Part shown: positions 26,157-34,602 of the stretch, in pieces
Layout: the number at the start of each line of letters is the position of its first letter
Position numbering within the stretch: the first letter of the stretch is position 1
From: Gracilibacillus dipsosauri
GTDB taxonomy: Bacteria > Bacillota > Bacilli > Bacillales > Amphibacillaceae
Assembly: GCF_003176895.1 (NCBI RefSeq)
Contig: NZ_QGTD01000005.1
Coordinates: 186,001-250,000 of the forward strand
Reading direction: 5' to 3'
Length of the DNA stretch: 64,000 bases
Notes under the pieces: generated by a model
The model's database searches: none
The model's input: the letters and a program-made list of their open reading frames with translations, nothing else
What the model was told of the DNA's origin: nothing
Made by a program: the position numbers and the translations under genes

Positions 26157-27095
26157 TCAATCCAAATTACTATTTTTATTGGCAAATAGTAAAGCAATGG
26201 TTAGTACTAATATGATCATAAATAAAATATAGGAAGCGGCAGTTGCTATACCCATTTGTGAGGATAAAAATGCATTTCGATAGATATATAATACAGCTGT
26301 CATCAAAGAACCTGCAGGATTACCAGCAGTTCCCCCAATCAACCAAACGTCTGTAAACCTTTTCATTGCAGTTATCGCACCCATAATGACCATAAACAAG
26401 ATAATTGGCCTTAAGTATGGAACAGTGATATAAAACCATTTTTTGAACCAATTAGCTCCATCCACTTCTGCAGCTTCATATAAATCTCTAGGAACACTAG
26501 AAAGTGCTGCAATAAAAATAATAGTGTTATAGCCTAACATTCCCCATAAAGTCATTAGAACAATACTAAACTTTGAAAAAGTCGGATTAGTAAACCATCC
26601 AATTGGATCTATACCAATTAGTCCAATTGCATAATTTAAAAGCCCTTCTTTCCCAGGACTAAAAAGAAAAGTAAATAAAATACTAGCAGCAACCAAAGAC
26701 ACCACATTCGGTAAGAAATAGACTCCTTTAAAAAAATTTTTCCATTTTAGCCATGGAACATTATGAATTAATGTTGCTAATATAAAAGAAAGGGAGACAC
26801 CTAAAATAACGGATAGAATACCCATATAAAGAGTATTGAAAATTGATTTCCAAAACATCGAATCTGTTAATACATATTGATAATTCTTTAATCCTACCCA
26901 TTCACCAGTTAAGGAATTTGCAGTTTGTTGGAAACTCATCACTAATGCAGCAATCATAGGGTATATTGCAAAACCAAATATACCAATTAACAGTGGTGTG
27001 GAGAACAACAATCCCGCCCAGTCTCGAGAACTTAATAATTTCTTTTTTGAGCGAGTAATTGACTTGCTATCTGCCATTTCAGATCCCATTGCCAT
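26157..27095 (-). CDS. ABC transporter permease (MalF-type)
   Basis: About 312 residues, six membrane helices, EAA loop YEAAEVDGANWF near residues 205-216. The ATG at 27095 is preceded by GGGGGTG with suitable spacing; the frame extends seven codons further to a TTG at 27116 without a site, so I use the ATG. It starts 35 bp after dehydrogenase B and is part of the same long gene run. Confidence 0.92.
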   Translation of the reverse strand: MAMGSEMADSKSITRSKKKLLSSRDWAGLLFSTPLLIGIFGFAIYPMIAALVMSFQQTANSLTGEWVGLKNYQYVLTDSMFWKSIFNTLYMGILSVILGVSLSFILATLIHNVPWLKWKNFFKGVYFLPNVVSLVAASILFTFLFSPGKEGLLNYAIGLIGIDPIGWFTNPTFSKFSIVLMTLWGMLGYNTIIFIAALSSVPRDLYEAAEVDGANWFKKWFYITVPYLRPIILFMVIMGAITAMKRFTDVWLIGGTAGNPAGSLMTAVLYIYRNAFLSSQMGIATAASYILFMIILVLTIALLFANKNSNLD

Positions 27096-27129
27096 TTTGA
27101 CGCACCCCCGTCTCAAGTCCTAGCTATTT

Positions 27130-28119
27130 TTACAAATCGATTCTGTCCAATTCTACTAGTTTCTTATTGTTTGATGATTGATATGCGGCTTTCACAACTT
27201 CTAACGCTCTAAACCCATCTTCACCAGTAATGGAAGGTTCTCTACCTTCTTTCACACAAGAAATGAAGTCTTCTATTAATCCTTGATCCATATCCCTTCC
27301 CCATGGTAATTGTTGCACCTTGTTATCCCGATCGTTGTACCATACTAAATGCTGTTTAAAAACATCGATAGATAAATCACCTTTTGTTCCAGTAATTTCC
27401 ATCGTCACATCCCCCCAAGTAGGAAACGTTTTGGGGCGAGACCAACTAGGATCAATGGAAACAATAATACCTGATTCTAATTCTGCCGATACCATGCCAC
27501 AATCCTCTACATCAATATCATAAAACTTCGTATCCAATTCTGCGTATATGTTGCGAACTTCATCATTTAGCAACCACCGAGTCAAGTCCAGAAGATGTAC
27601 AATATGATCAGTTGCTGCTCCGCCCCCTGATAAGGATTTATTGATAAACCAACCACCTGGCATTTGGCCATGATTGGTTCCATTAATCGCAACTATCTTA
27701 CCAATTTGTCCTGATTCAATGATCTTTTTCACCTGTTGCATTACTGGCGAAAATCGAACTGGATAAGCAATCTGTAGTACAACATTCTCTTGATGACAAG
27801 CATCAATCATTGCTTTTGCATCAAGCAAATCCGTAGCGATTGGCTTTTCACATAAAATATGCTTTTTTGCTTTTGCAGCAGCAATCACATGTTCTTTGTG
27901 CTTAGCATTTTCCGAGCATACTACTACAGCCTCTATATTAGTAGCTAGGAATTCTTCTAGCACTGTATAACAATGACAATAATATTTTTCTGCCATTTCA
28001 ACTGCTCTTTTGGCATCTTCATCCCAAATCGCAACTAATTCAACTTCTGGGTGTTCCATTAAATAATGAGCATAAGCAGATGCGTGTAGATGAGCAAAAC
28101 TAATGATTCCAACTTTCAT
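27130..28119 (-). CDS. Gfo/Idh/MocA family oxidoreductase B
   Basis: 329 residues. Nucleotide-binding start MKVGIISFAHLHASAYA differs from the usual GxGxxG (GIISFAHLH), a variant found in a subset of this family. CEKPIA gives the conserved Lys near residue 92. The C-terminal domain has PGGWF and SGGGAATDHIVHLLDL with the catalytic His/Asp region. A sugar dehydrogenase role is expected. It overlaps dehydrogenase C by 4 bp (ATGA), so the two are translationally coupled and may act as a pair. The altered dinucleotide motif could mean different cofactor preference. Confidence 0.87.
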   Translation of the reverse strand: MKVGIISFAHLHASAYAHYLMEHPEVELVAIWDEDAKRAVEMAEKYYCHCYTVLEEFLATNIEAVVVCSENAKHKEHVIAAAKAKKHILCEKPIATDLLDAKAMIDACHQENVVLQIAYPVRFSPVMQQVKKIIESGQIGKIVAINGTNHGQMPGGWFINKSLSGGGAATDHIVHLLDLTRWLLNDEVRNIYAELDTKFYDIDVEDCGMVSAELESGIIVSIDPSWSRPKTFPTWGDVTMEITGTKGDLSIDVFKQHLVWYNDRDNKVQQLPWGRDMDQGLIEDFISCVKEGREPSITGEDGFRALEVVKAAYQSSNNKKLVELDRIDL

Positions 28120-29111
28120 TCCTGCACCTCCTCTTCAGCAAGATACACTGGCACTCCATTACGAGCAGAAAATATCGTAGCCTGTGCTAATTCAACTGCT
28201 TTCACTGCTTCTTCAATGGAAATGATTGGGGAGGCTCCATTGACGATACAATCTTTAAAATGACTTAATTGTTTATAGATGGCGGATTCGGTAACTAATT
28301 CTTTCGGCAAATAATCGGAAGATTGATTTGGTTGCTTTGTAGCTATTTGAATTGGCTCTTTACTGTCACTGTTGCCCACAAGCAAACCTTCCTTGCCTGC
28401 AATCTCAAAGGAAGACTTCAAACTACTTTCTCCCCAAGAAAGCTCCAAGTGAACAATCACTCCATTTTTCATCCTTAAAATAATTAAAGCATAGTCGAAT
28501 TCTCTATCATCCTTTTGTTTGATATGTCGAGCCAATACTCTTTCCACATCTCCAAATGTCCATAGCAACCAATCCAAATCATGAATACCTAAATCTAACA
28601 ATATGCCTCCACTCTTGTCATTGTCTCTAAACCAACGACCTGGAAAAGAAGTCTTCCTTGATAACCGGACCACCCCTACTTCCCCTACCACACCTTGCTT
28701 AATCTGTTGACGGAGAAAAGCATATTCTGGATCAAATCGTAGTGTATGACCAACCAAAATTTGAATATCCTTCTCTTTGCTAAGCTGCAGGATTGCTTTT
28801 GCTTCGTCTTCATTTAGGCAGAGTGGTTTTTCACAAACAATGGATACCTTTTCATCTGTTCCTATCACCTCTTTCATAGCTTCATAATGTAAAAAGGTTG
28901 GTAAACAAATATCAACAATTTCTACTTTCTGATCCTCCAATAAACTTCGGATATCGAGATAAGATGTTGTGTTATACGTTTCCGCTAACCGCTTTAATTT
29001 ATCTAGATCTCTACCAACAATTCCCACTACGTCGATATTACTTATCTGTAACCAATTCTCTAGGTGCCGCTGCCCCATTTTCCCCACACCAATTATTGCA
29101 ACTTTCACCAT
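28116..29111 (-). CDS. Gfo/Idh/MocA family oxidoreductase C
   Basis: 331 residues. Classical Rossmann motif AIIGVGKMGQRH at residues 5-16, CEKPLC near residue 95 and SGGILLDLGIHDLDWLLW in the catalytic domain. Resembles inositol 2-dehydrogenase-like or glucose-fructose oxidoreductase-like members, but the substrate cannot be read from the sequence. Tightly packed with dehydrogenase B (4-bp overlap) and 21 bp after dehydrogenase D. Confidence 0.88.
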   Translation of the reverse strand: MVKVAIIGVGKMGQRHLENWLQISNIDVVGIVGRDLDKLKRLAETYNTTSYLDIRSLLEDQKVEIVDICLPTFLHYEAMKEVIGTDEKVSIVCEKPLCLNEDEAKAILQLSKEKDIQILVGHTLRFDPEYAFLRQQIKQGVVGEVGVVRLSRKTSFPGRWFRDNDKSGGILLDLGIHDLDWLLWTFGDVERVLARHIKQKDDREFDYALIILRMKNGVIVHLELSWGESSLKSSFEIAGKEGLLVGNSDSKEPIQIATKQPNQSSDYLPKELVTESAIYKQLSHFKDCIVNGASPIISIEEAVKAVELAQATIFSARNGVPVYLAEEEVQE

Positions 29112-29132
29112 TTTGCCACCTTCTTTCTTACA

Positions 29133-30098
29133 TTAAGTCAATGGAATAGGTTTACCTAATTCTTGAGATTTGTTTGCAGCTAATGTGACTTCCAGTGTAT
29201 TTAAACCGCTTTCATAATTAGATAAAATAACAGCTCGATTTCCAGTTAAAACAGCTTCAATAAACGCCTTATCCTGCTCTTCATAGAAATCCACTTTCGA
29301 AGGGTATGTGATCGTTGAGTCTTTTTCTACTATCGTTAAATTTACCCCATCTATTACAACGCGAAAATCCTTTCCTAATAATTCGACGCCCATTCGATGA
29401 TCTGTTTGAGTAAATGAACAATCTAAATGGCCCACAGCCCCAGAATTTAATGTAAAATTAACAGATGTGGCATCTGGAATATCAATATTTTCTATATCCT
29501 TGAGAACTTGTAGATTCATATTGGCGTAGACTTGATTTATTTCTCCTCCAAGATACCGAATGAGATCCATCGTATGAGTAGCTTGCTCTACTAATTGCCC
29601 ACCAGACTTATTCATTTCCCGATACCATGGGGTGGGTACAAAGGAAGTAATATAATGTCCTCGAATCATCGCTATTTGTTTATCTTTCAAATATTCTTTT
29701 GCTTTTTTTACTGTATCTAAATAACGAAGACAGTAGCCAGAAGCACAGATAATACCAGATTCTTGAATAACTTTTAGTTTGTATCTTGCTGTATCAACAT
29801 CTAACCCTAAAGGTTTCTCTACCATTAAATGAATTCCTTTTTGAGCAGCCTTTTCTTCAATATCACCATGAGCAAATGGAGGAACACATAAGAACAATGC
29901 GTCTACACTTTCTTTTTCCAACATTTCCTCCGCATTCGTATATGCTTTTGCATTATATTTAGAAGCGGTTTTTTCAGCATTTTCTTTTACAATATCACAA
30001 ATTGAAATGATCTCGACCCTATCATCCTTAGCTAAATTTTTTAAATGTATGGAAGCAATGCCTCCTCCACCAATAAACCCAACTTTTACTTTATCCAT
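29133..30098 (-). CDS. Gfo/Idh/MocA family oxidoreductase D
   Basis: 321 residues. Rossmann motif GFIGGGGIASIHL at residues 8-20, EKPLGLD near residue 97 and the catalytic segment SGGQLVEQATHTMDLIRYLGG, in which the usual Asp of DxGxH is Gln-Ala. The His is kept. It begins 2 bp after the TIM-barrel gene at 30101-30937. Four dehydrogenases with differing active-site segments in one run argue for sequential or substrate-specific oxidation and reduction steps rather than simple redundancy. Confidence 0.87.
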   Translation of the reverse strand: MDKVKVGFIGGGGIASIHLKNLAKDDRVEIISICDIVKENAEKTASKYNAKAYTNAEEMLEKESVDALFLCVPPFAHGDIEEKAAQKGIHLMVEKPLGLDVDTARYKLKVIQESGIICASGYCLRYLDTVKKAKEYLKDKQIAMIRGHYITSFVPTPWYREMNKSGGQLVEQATHTMDLIRYLGGEINQVYANMNLQVLKDIENIDIPDATSVNFTLNSGAVGHLDCSFTQTDHRMGVELLGKDFRVVIDGVNLTIVEKDSTITYPSKVDFYEEQDKAFIEAVLTGNRAVILSNYESGLNTLEVTLAANKSQELGKPIPLT

Positions 30099-30100
30099 TT

Positions 30101-30937
30101 TTATGCCTCCTTTTCACTAGAATTTAATATCATTTCCATATGCCTCGCTGTATCAATTGCTAATGCTTTAGGATCAATTGTGTATGGCGTGAGCTCTGCG
30201 GTAATTGTATCCTGATAACCGATATCATTTAAAGCTTTATTCACTTTGATCCAATCTACATCACCTGCTAGTAATGGAACAAATCCTGTTATATTCCCAA
30301 CGGCATTACTAAAGTCCTTCACATGGACTTTTCGTATTCGATTTCCTAACAAAGTAATCCATTGTTCAGGGAATCCAAATTGTAATACGTTTCCAACATC
30401 GAAATAAACACCCACATAAGCTGAACCTAATTCATCCACATAATTAGCCATTTCTAGAGGAGATAACAAAAATTTGTTCCAGACATTTTCAATTCCAATA
30501 TGTATTTGATACTTCTCTGCAAATGGCATAACTTTTTTTAATTCCTGTTGGCTTCGATGGTAACAGTCTGAATAAGCTACTTCCTTTGTCACTACTCCTG
30601 GTACTACAAGTACTGTATCAATATCCATTTGAGCAGCAAACTCAATTTGCTTTTCTATCACCTTCCTCGCTTGTTGACGCACTGATTCATCAGGATCTGA
30701 GAGAGGTGATTCCCAAAACAACCCCGTCGATAAGCTTCTTAATTGCAAGTCATACGAATCTGCTAATTGTTTAATTTGCTTAATATCATCGGATGTTGAA
30801 TCCATTGTTAATCCTACACCACCAGATGGATTCACATTCAGCTCCACAGCATCAAATCCAGCTTCTTTACTATAGCTAAATACTTTTTCTAGTGGCGTGC
30901 CTTCAGGATAACACCATTGATTAATACCTTTTAGCAT
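30101..30937 (-). CDS. Xylose-isomerase-like TIM barrel protein B (sugar isomerase/epimerase)
   Basis: 278 residues. Metal-site motifs are GIENVWNKFLLSP (Glu), YFDVGN (Asp), KVHVKDF (His) and TAELTP (Glu). The ENVWNKFLLSP stretch is shared with UlaE/SgaU-type L-ribulose-5-phosphate or hexulose-6-phosphate 3-epimerases, so a 3-epimerase-like reaction is plausible. It lies directly downstream of the ROK regulator (18 bp) and upstream of dehydrogenase D. It is distinct from TIM barrel A, with which it shares little beyond the fold. Confidence 0.83.
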   Translation of the reverse strand: MLKGINQWCYPEGTPLEKVFSYSKEAGFDAVELNVNPSGGVGLTMDSTSDDIKQIKQLADSYDLQLRSLSTGLFWESPLSDPDESVRQQARKVIEKQIEFAAQMDIDTVLVVPGVVTKEVAYSDCYHRSQQELKKVMPFAEKYQIHIGIENVWNKFLLSPLEMANYVDELGSAYVGVYFDVGNVLQFGFPEQWITLLGNRIRKVHVKDFSNAVGNITGFVPLLAGDVDWIKVNKALNDIGYQDTITAELTPYTIDPKALAIDTARHMEMILNSSEKEA

Positions 30938-30955
30938 AATACCCCTCCTATTTGT

Positions 30956-32191
30956 TTACGTACTTCTATTAAGTCTTATTTCATCATGGGTTAATTTAAA
31001 TTGAAATTTATCTTGTAATAACACGGATGCAGCTCCTATCATTTCAAATTCTTCTCCTAGTGAAGCGATTTTTATATTTACATCTTTATATAGTGTTTTT
31101 AGCGATCGATCTTCAACCAAATGACTAAGTCTGTTAAATAATAATTTGTTATTATTCGTTATCTCACCTCCCAAAATAATGATATCTGGGTTAAATAAAT
31201 GAACGAGATTCACTAAACCCGCTGCTAAGTAAAAAGAAACTTCGTTTAGTACTTCATTTGCCAGCTCATCTCCTGCATTTATTGCTTGGGTAAAATGTTC
31301 AGGTAAAATTGATTCGTTCTTACCATTTGATAAATCCGTTAGTAATGTATTTTTTCCATTTTTTATTGCTGTAATTAACCTTTCATGAATGGATGGCCAA
31401 CTAACGTAATTTTCTAAACAGCCTTTGTTTCCACACTCACAAGGCTTTCCATTAATATTAATCGTGGTATGCCCGAATTCACCCGAGCCTCCTTTAACTC
31501 CTCTTGCGAGCGAGTCATTTACAATAATGCCAGCACCAAGTCCATCCCCTATCGTAATATAAACCATATTTTTATATTCTTGGTATAGGCCAAAATTTTT
31601 CTCAGCTAATACATACGCATTTGTATCATTATCAAGCCAAGTTGGAAGCTCTAATCTATTTTCGACGATGTTCTTCAAGTACACATTATTTAATTGAAGT
31701 TTTGGATTGTGGTGAATAATTCCTTGATAAGCATCCACAATTCCCTGTGTAATTATTGAAATACCTACACAAATTCTATTATCCTTTCGTTCAGTCAAAA
31801 ATCCATGCAACAACTCCAGTAAATACTCAATTAAATGTTCATTCGTATACCCATTCGTTAAATAAACATTTTTTTGGTTTATCTTTGCCTCCAAGTTCAT
31901 ATCTGCAATGGTAATTTTGGAATATGATATTGATACTCCAATTAAATAATGATTATCTGGAGAAAACTGAAGTAAAATTGGTTTTCTACCACCACTTGAT
32001 AATCCAGTTCCATTTTCATTGACCAATCTTTCCCTTATCAGATCTTGGACTGCAGATGTTACGGTGGTTGGGCTAAGTTCATTTTTTTTAGCGATCTCAC
32101 TTCTCGAAATTGGTCCATATCTACGAATAGTGTCTAATACAATGGATCGGTTTAATTCTTGAATTAATTTTAAATCCCCAGTTCTTTTCAT
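30956..32191 (-). CDS. ROK-family transcriptional repressor (NagC/XylR type)
   Basis: 411 residues. N-terminal winged helix (ISRSEIAKKNELSPTTVTSAVQDL, about residues 27-50) fused to a ROK domain with a sugar-binding zinc motif CECGNKGCLE. First gene of the Gfo/TIM/ABC run and so its likely autoregulator, sensing the imported or oxidised sugar. The kinase ATP motif is degenerate (LIGVSISYSKI), as in non-catalytic repressors. The upstream region carries a palindromic candidate operator (32311-32339) and a cre match (32360-32373). Confidence 0.9.
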   Translation of the reverse strand: MKRTGDLKLIQELNRSIVLDTIRRYGPISRSEIAKKNELSPTTVTSAVQDLIRERLVNENGTGLSSGGRKPILLQFSPDNHYLIGVSISYSKITIADMNLEAKINQKNVYLTNGYTNEHLIEYLLELLHGFLTERKDNRICVGISIITQGIVDAYQGIIHHNPKLQLNNVYLKNIVENRLELPTWLDNDTNAYVLAEKNFGLYQEYKNMVYITIGDGLGAGIIVNDSLARGVKGGSGEFGHTTININGKPCECGNKGCLENYVSWPSIHERLITAIKNGKNTLLTDLSNGKNESILPEHFTQAINAGDELANEVLNEVSFYLAAGLVNLVHLFNPDIIILGGEITNNNKLLFNRLSHLVEDRSLKTLYKDVNIKIASLGEEFEMIGAASVLLQDKFQFKLTHDEIRLNRST

Positions 32192-32310
32192 CTATTCTCA
32201 TTCCTGTTCTGTTGTAATAAACTTGTTTATTTCTATCTTACTTTTTCCACCGCGATTATTAAGTTGATGTAAAAAAATATTGGAATACTATATATAATGA
32301 TTTTTACAGC

Positions 32311-32339
32311 TAACTTATTCCAATCAGCTGATTAAGTTA
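32311..32339. promoter_or_regulatory. Candidate ROK operator upstream of the Gfo/ABC run
   Basis: Outer inverted arms TAACTTA / TAAGTTA enclose a perfect 12-bp palindrome AATCAGCTGATT. It lies between the divergent ROK and hydrolase genes. Size and two-arm layout suit a dimeric ROK repressor. The 338-bp gap 32192-32529 holds this, the cre site and presumably both promoters. Confidence 0.5.
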
Positions 32340-32359
32340 CGGAGAATATATCACAATAT

Positions 32360-32373
32360 TGTAAGCGTTGTCA
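32360..32373. promoter_or_regulatory. cre site (CcpA-binding)
   Basis: TGTAAGCGTTGTCA matches the cre consensus TGWAANCGNTNWCA at every position. Located between the divergent ROK regulator and the alpha/beta hydrolase genes, so carbon catabolite repression of the Gfo/ABC run is likely. Confidence 0.65.
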
Positions 32374-32529
32374 ACACAAAAAATTAAACTCATTGCTGCG
32401 TAATATTTTTTAAGCTTAATGAATAATAATTCCTTAAGATTTTTATTATAGCAATTGATAAGAAATGATGAAAAGATACAATTGATAAAATAAGTAGAGG
32501 ATAACATTATTGTGAAGGGATGAAAAAAA

Positions 32530-33321
32530 GTGAATATTGTTCAATCCAAAGATGGTACGCAAATAGCTTATGATGTGCTAGGTAAAGGGCCAGTTCTTAT
32601 TTTTATTACAGGGGCCACATGTTTTCGTTCATTTGAACCTGTAATACATGATGCATCAACCTTTGCGCAACAATTTACTGTTTACAATTACGATAGACGT
32701 GGACGTGGGGACAGTTCCAACACTCTACCTTATTCGATAGAAAAAGAAATAGACGATTTGGAAGCATTAATTGATGAAGCCGGAGGAGACGTACATTTAT
32801 ATGGACACTCATCTGGAGCGATTATTGCACTTGAGGCAGCTATCAGGTTGGATAATAAAATCAATAAGGTAGTTCTATATGATCCTCCTTATGTCGAAGA
32901 TGAAGCAGCCAAAAAAGAATTTAACCAATTAAAAGAACAACTAAATGAACTACTTGAGCAAAAAAAATATGCTGAGGCACTTGCCTTTTTCTTAGAGGGT
33001 ATTGGTATTCCAAGAGAAGTAATTGACGGAATGTTTCGCCAATCACCTCAATGGAATAGCATGCTGAAAATTGCCCCAACTCTTGCCTATGACACGATGT
33101 TAGCAAGTGATCTAGCCCCTTTAAAAAAAGCTTCAAAAGTCACTGTTCCAGTACAAATCATTGTTGGTAAGGAAAATCCAAAGAACATGCAAGAGGTTGC
33201 TAAACAATTGAGTGAAGCAATCCCAAATGCCAAACTTATTGAATTAGAGGGGCAAAATCATATGCCAGATCCTAAATTGGTGCTGCAAATCATGTCGAGC
33301 TTCTTAAAAGCCCACAGGTAA
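32530..33321 (+). CDS. Alpha/beta hydrolase
   Basis: 263 residues, single alpha/beta-hydrolase fold. Nucleophile elbow GHSSG near residues 96-100, catalytic His in GQNHMPDP near residue 245, oxyanion region around ITGATC, no signal peptide. GTG start preceded by GAAGGGA. It is monocistronic: the only plus-strand gene in the 20-50 kb part of the window, divergent from the ROK regulator and followed by a terminator at 33340-33365. Could be an esterase or generic hydrolase; a link to sugar metabolism (for example deacetylation) is not shown. Confidence 0.85.
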   Translation: MNIVQSKDGTQIAYDVLGKGPVLIFITGATCFRSFEPVIHDASTFAQQFTVYNYDRRGRGDSSNTLPYSIEKEIDDLEALIDEAGGDVHLYGHSSGAIIALEAAIRLDNKINKVVLYDPPYVEDEAAKKEFNQLKEQLNELLEQKKYAEALAFFLEGIGIPREVIDGMFRQSPQWNSMLKIAPTLAYDTMLASDLAPLKKASKVTVPVQIIVGKENPKNMQEVAKQLSEAIPNAKLIELEGQNHMPDPKLVLQIMSSFLKAHR

Positions 33322-33339
33322 TAAGAATATTCAACTATT

Positions 33340-33365
33340 AATGGCGGCTGCTTATAGTCGCCATT
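33340..33365 (+). terminator. Terminator after the alpha/beta hydrolase
   Basis: Arms AATGGCG / CGCCATT with a 12-nt loop, followed by TCTATTGT. It also lies near the end of the convergent Gfo gene. Confidence 0.55.
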
Positions 33366-33424
33366 TCTATTGTCAGTTTCGATATGGAATCGCTATTTAG
33401 CTATATCTTTCATCTATCCTCTCA

Positions 33425-34579
33425 TCATTCCTTATTACCTCCAGAAGTAATTCTGTTATCAGTAAAATTTTCAACTGCTTTCTTTTTTTCATAAAAATGA
33501 TGCGCATTCTGTAGAATTCCTTCTCTTGTATAAAAAAGACTTTCTTCATTTAGTGGTAGCTTGACCGTTTTTCCCAATTGGGCAGATTCATAGATGGCCG
33601 TGATCAATTCAAGTGTATTTCTTCCTTGCTTACCATCGATTAATACTTCCGCTTCCCCGAGAATTGCTGATAAAATATTATCAATTTGCCCCAGATGACC
33701 CTCAAATGCTAAATCAGATAATTGGTCATAGGTTCGTTGTATTTGTTCATTTAAATCATTATCATCTTCTGGAAAACCATTTTCTCTTGATTTAGAAGCT
33801 ACTACTTTCCAAGGAGCTGAAACTCTAGCATTTTTCCCTTGAAAAATAAGCTGTTGCTCCTCTCCATGATGAACGACTGAACTCGTAATTTGAGCTAAAC
33901 TGCCATCCTCATATTTCGCTATTGCTATGGATATATCCTCAACTTCCGCATTATCATGAGACGTATTGCTTGTGACAGCAGTGATCTCACCAGGCATACC
34001 ATTCATCCACTGGAAAATATCAATATGATGAACAGCGTGATTCAACGTACAGCCACCACCTTCTTTTTCCCAAGTGCCCCGCCACCACAAATCGTAATAG
34101 CTGTGCCCTCTCCACCAATGTGAATCTACTTGTGTATGCACAATTGGTCCCATCAGCTTCGTATCTAAAATTTGCTTTAACTTCATCATAGGTGTTGTGA
34201 AACGATTTTGTGCGACAACAGATAAAATTTTATGATTTTGTGCTGCTGCTCTATTCATTGCATCACATTCCTTTAAGGAAGAAGCCATAGGTTTTTCTAC
34301 TAAAACATGCTTTCCGGCGTTTAAAAAATCTATCGCAATATCAGCATGTGTATATGGTGGGGTACAAATGGATACTAAATCAATATTTTCACTTGTTAAA
34401 AAATCTTGATAATCCTTACTTATATCAACCTTTAATTGATGTTTTATTGCTTTTTCCTCCGCTTTCTCTACATAAAAATCACATAGTGCCACAATATTAC
34501 ATCTGTCTTGGAATTTCAGATAGGCATGAATATGGGCATCGGAAATCGCGCCTGTACCAATAATTGCAACATTAATCAT
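33425..34579 (-). CDS. Gfo/Idh/MocA family oxidoreductase E
   Basis: 384 residues, longer than the four others at the C-terminus. Rossmann motif AIIGTGAISDAH at residues 5-16, VEKPMASS near residue 95 and the catalytic segment GGGCTLNHAVHHIDIFQW. It is encoded 23 bp after the large GH2 enzyme and probably in its operon, which suggests it acts on the released monosaccharide or pre-oxidises a glycoside before cleavage (inference). Confidence 0.87.
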   Translation of the reverse strand: MINVAIIGTGAISDAHIHAYLKFQDRCNIVALCDFYVEKAEEKAIKHQLKVDISKDYQDFLTSENIDLVSICTPPYTHADIAIDFLNAGKHVLVEKPMASSLKECDAMNRAAAQNHKILSVVAQNRFTTPMMKLKQILDTKLMGPIVHTQVDSHWWRGHSYYDLWWRGTWEKEGGGCTLNHAVHHIDIFQWMNGMPGEITAVTSNTSHDNAEVEDISIAIAKYEDGSLAQITSSVVHHGEEQQLIFQGKNARVSAPWKVVASKSRENGFPEDDNDLNEQIQRTYDQLSDLAFEGHLGQIDNILSAILGEAEVLIDGKQGRNTLELITAIYESAQLGKTVKLPLNEESLFYTREGILQNAHHFYEKKKAVENFTDNRITSGGNKE

Positions 34580-34602
34580 TCTTCCATCCTCCTAGTTCAG
34601 CA

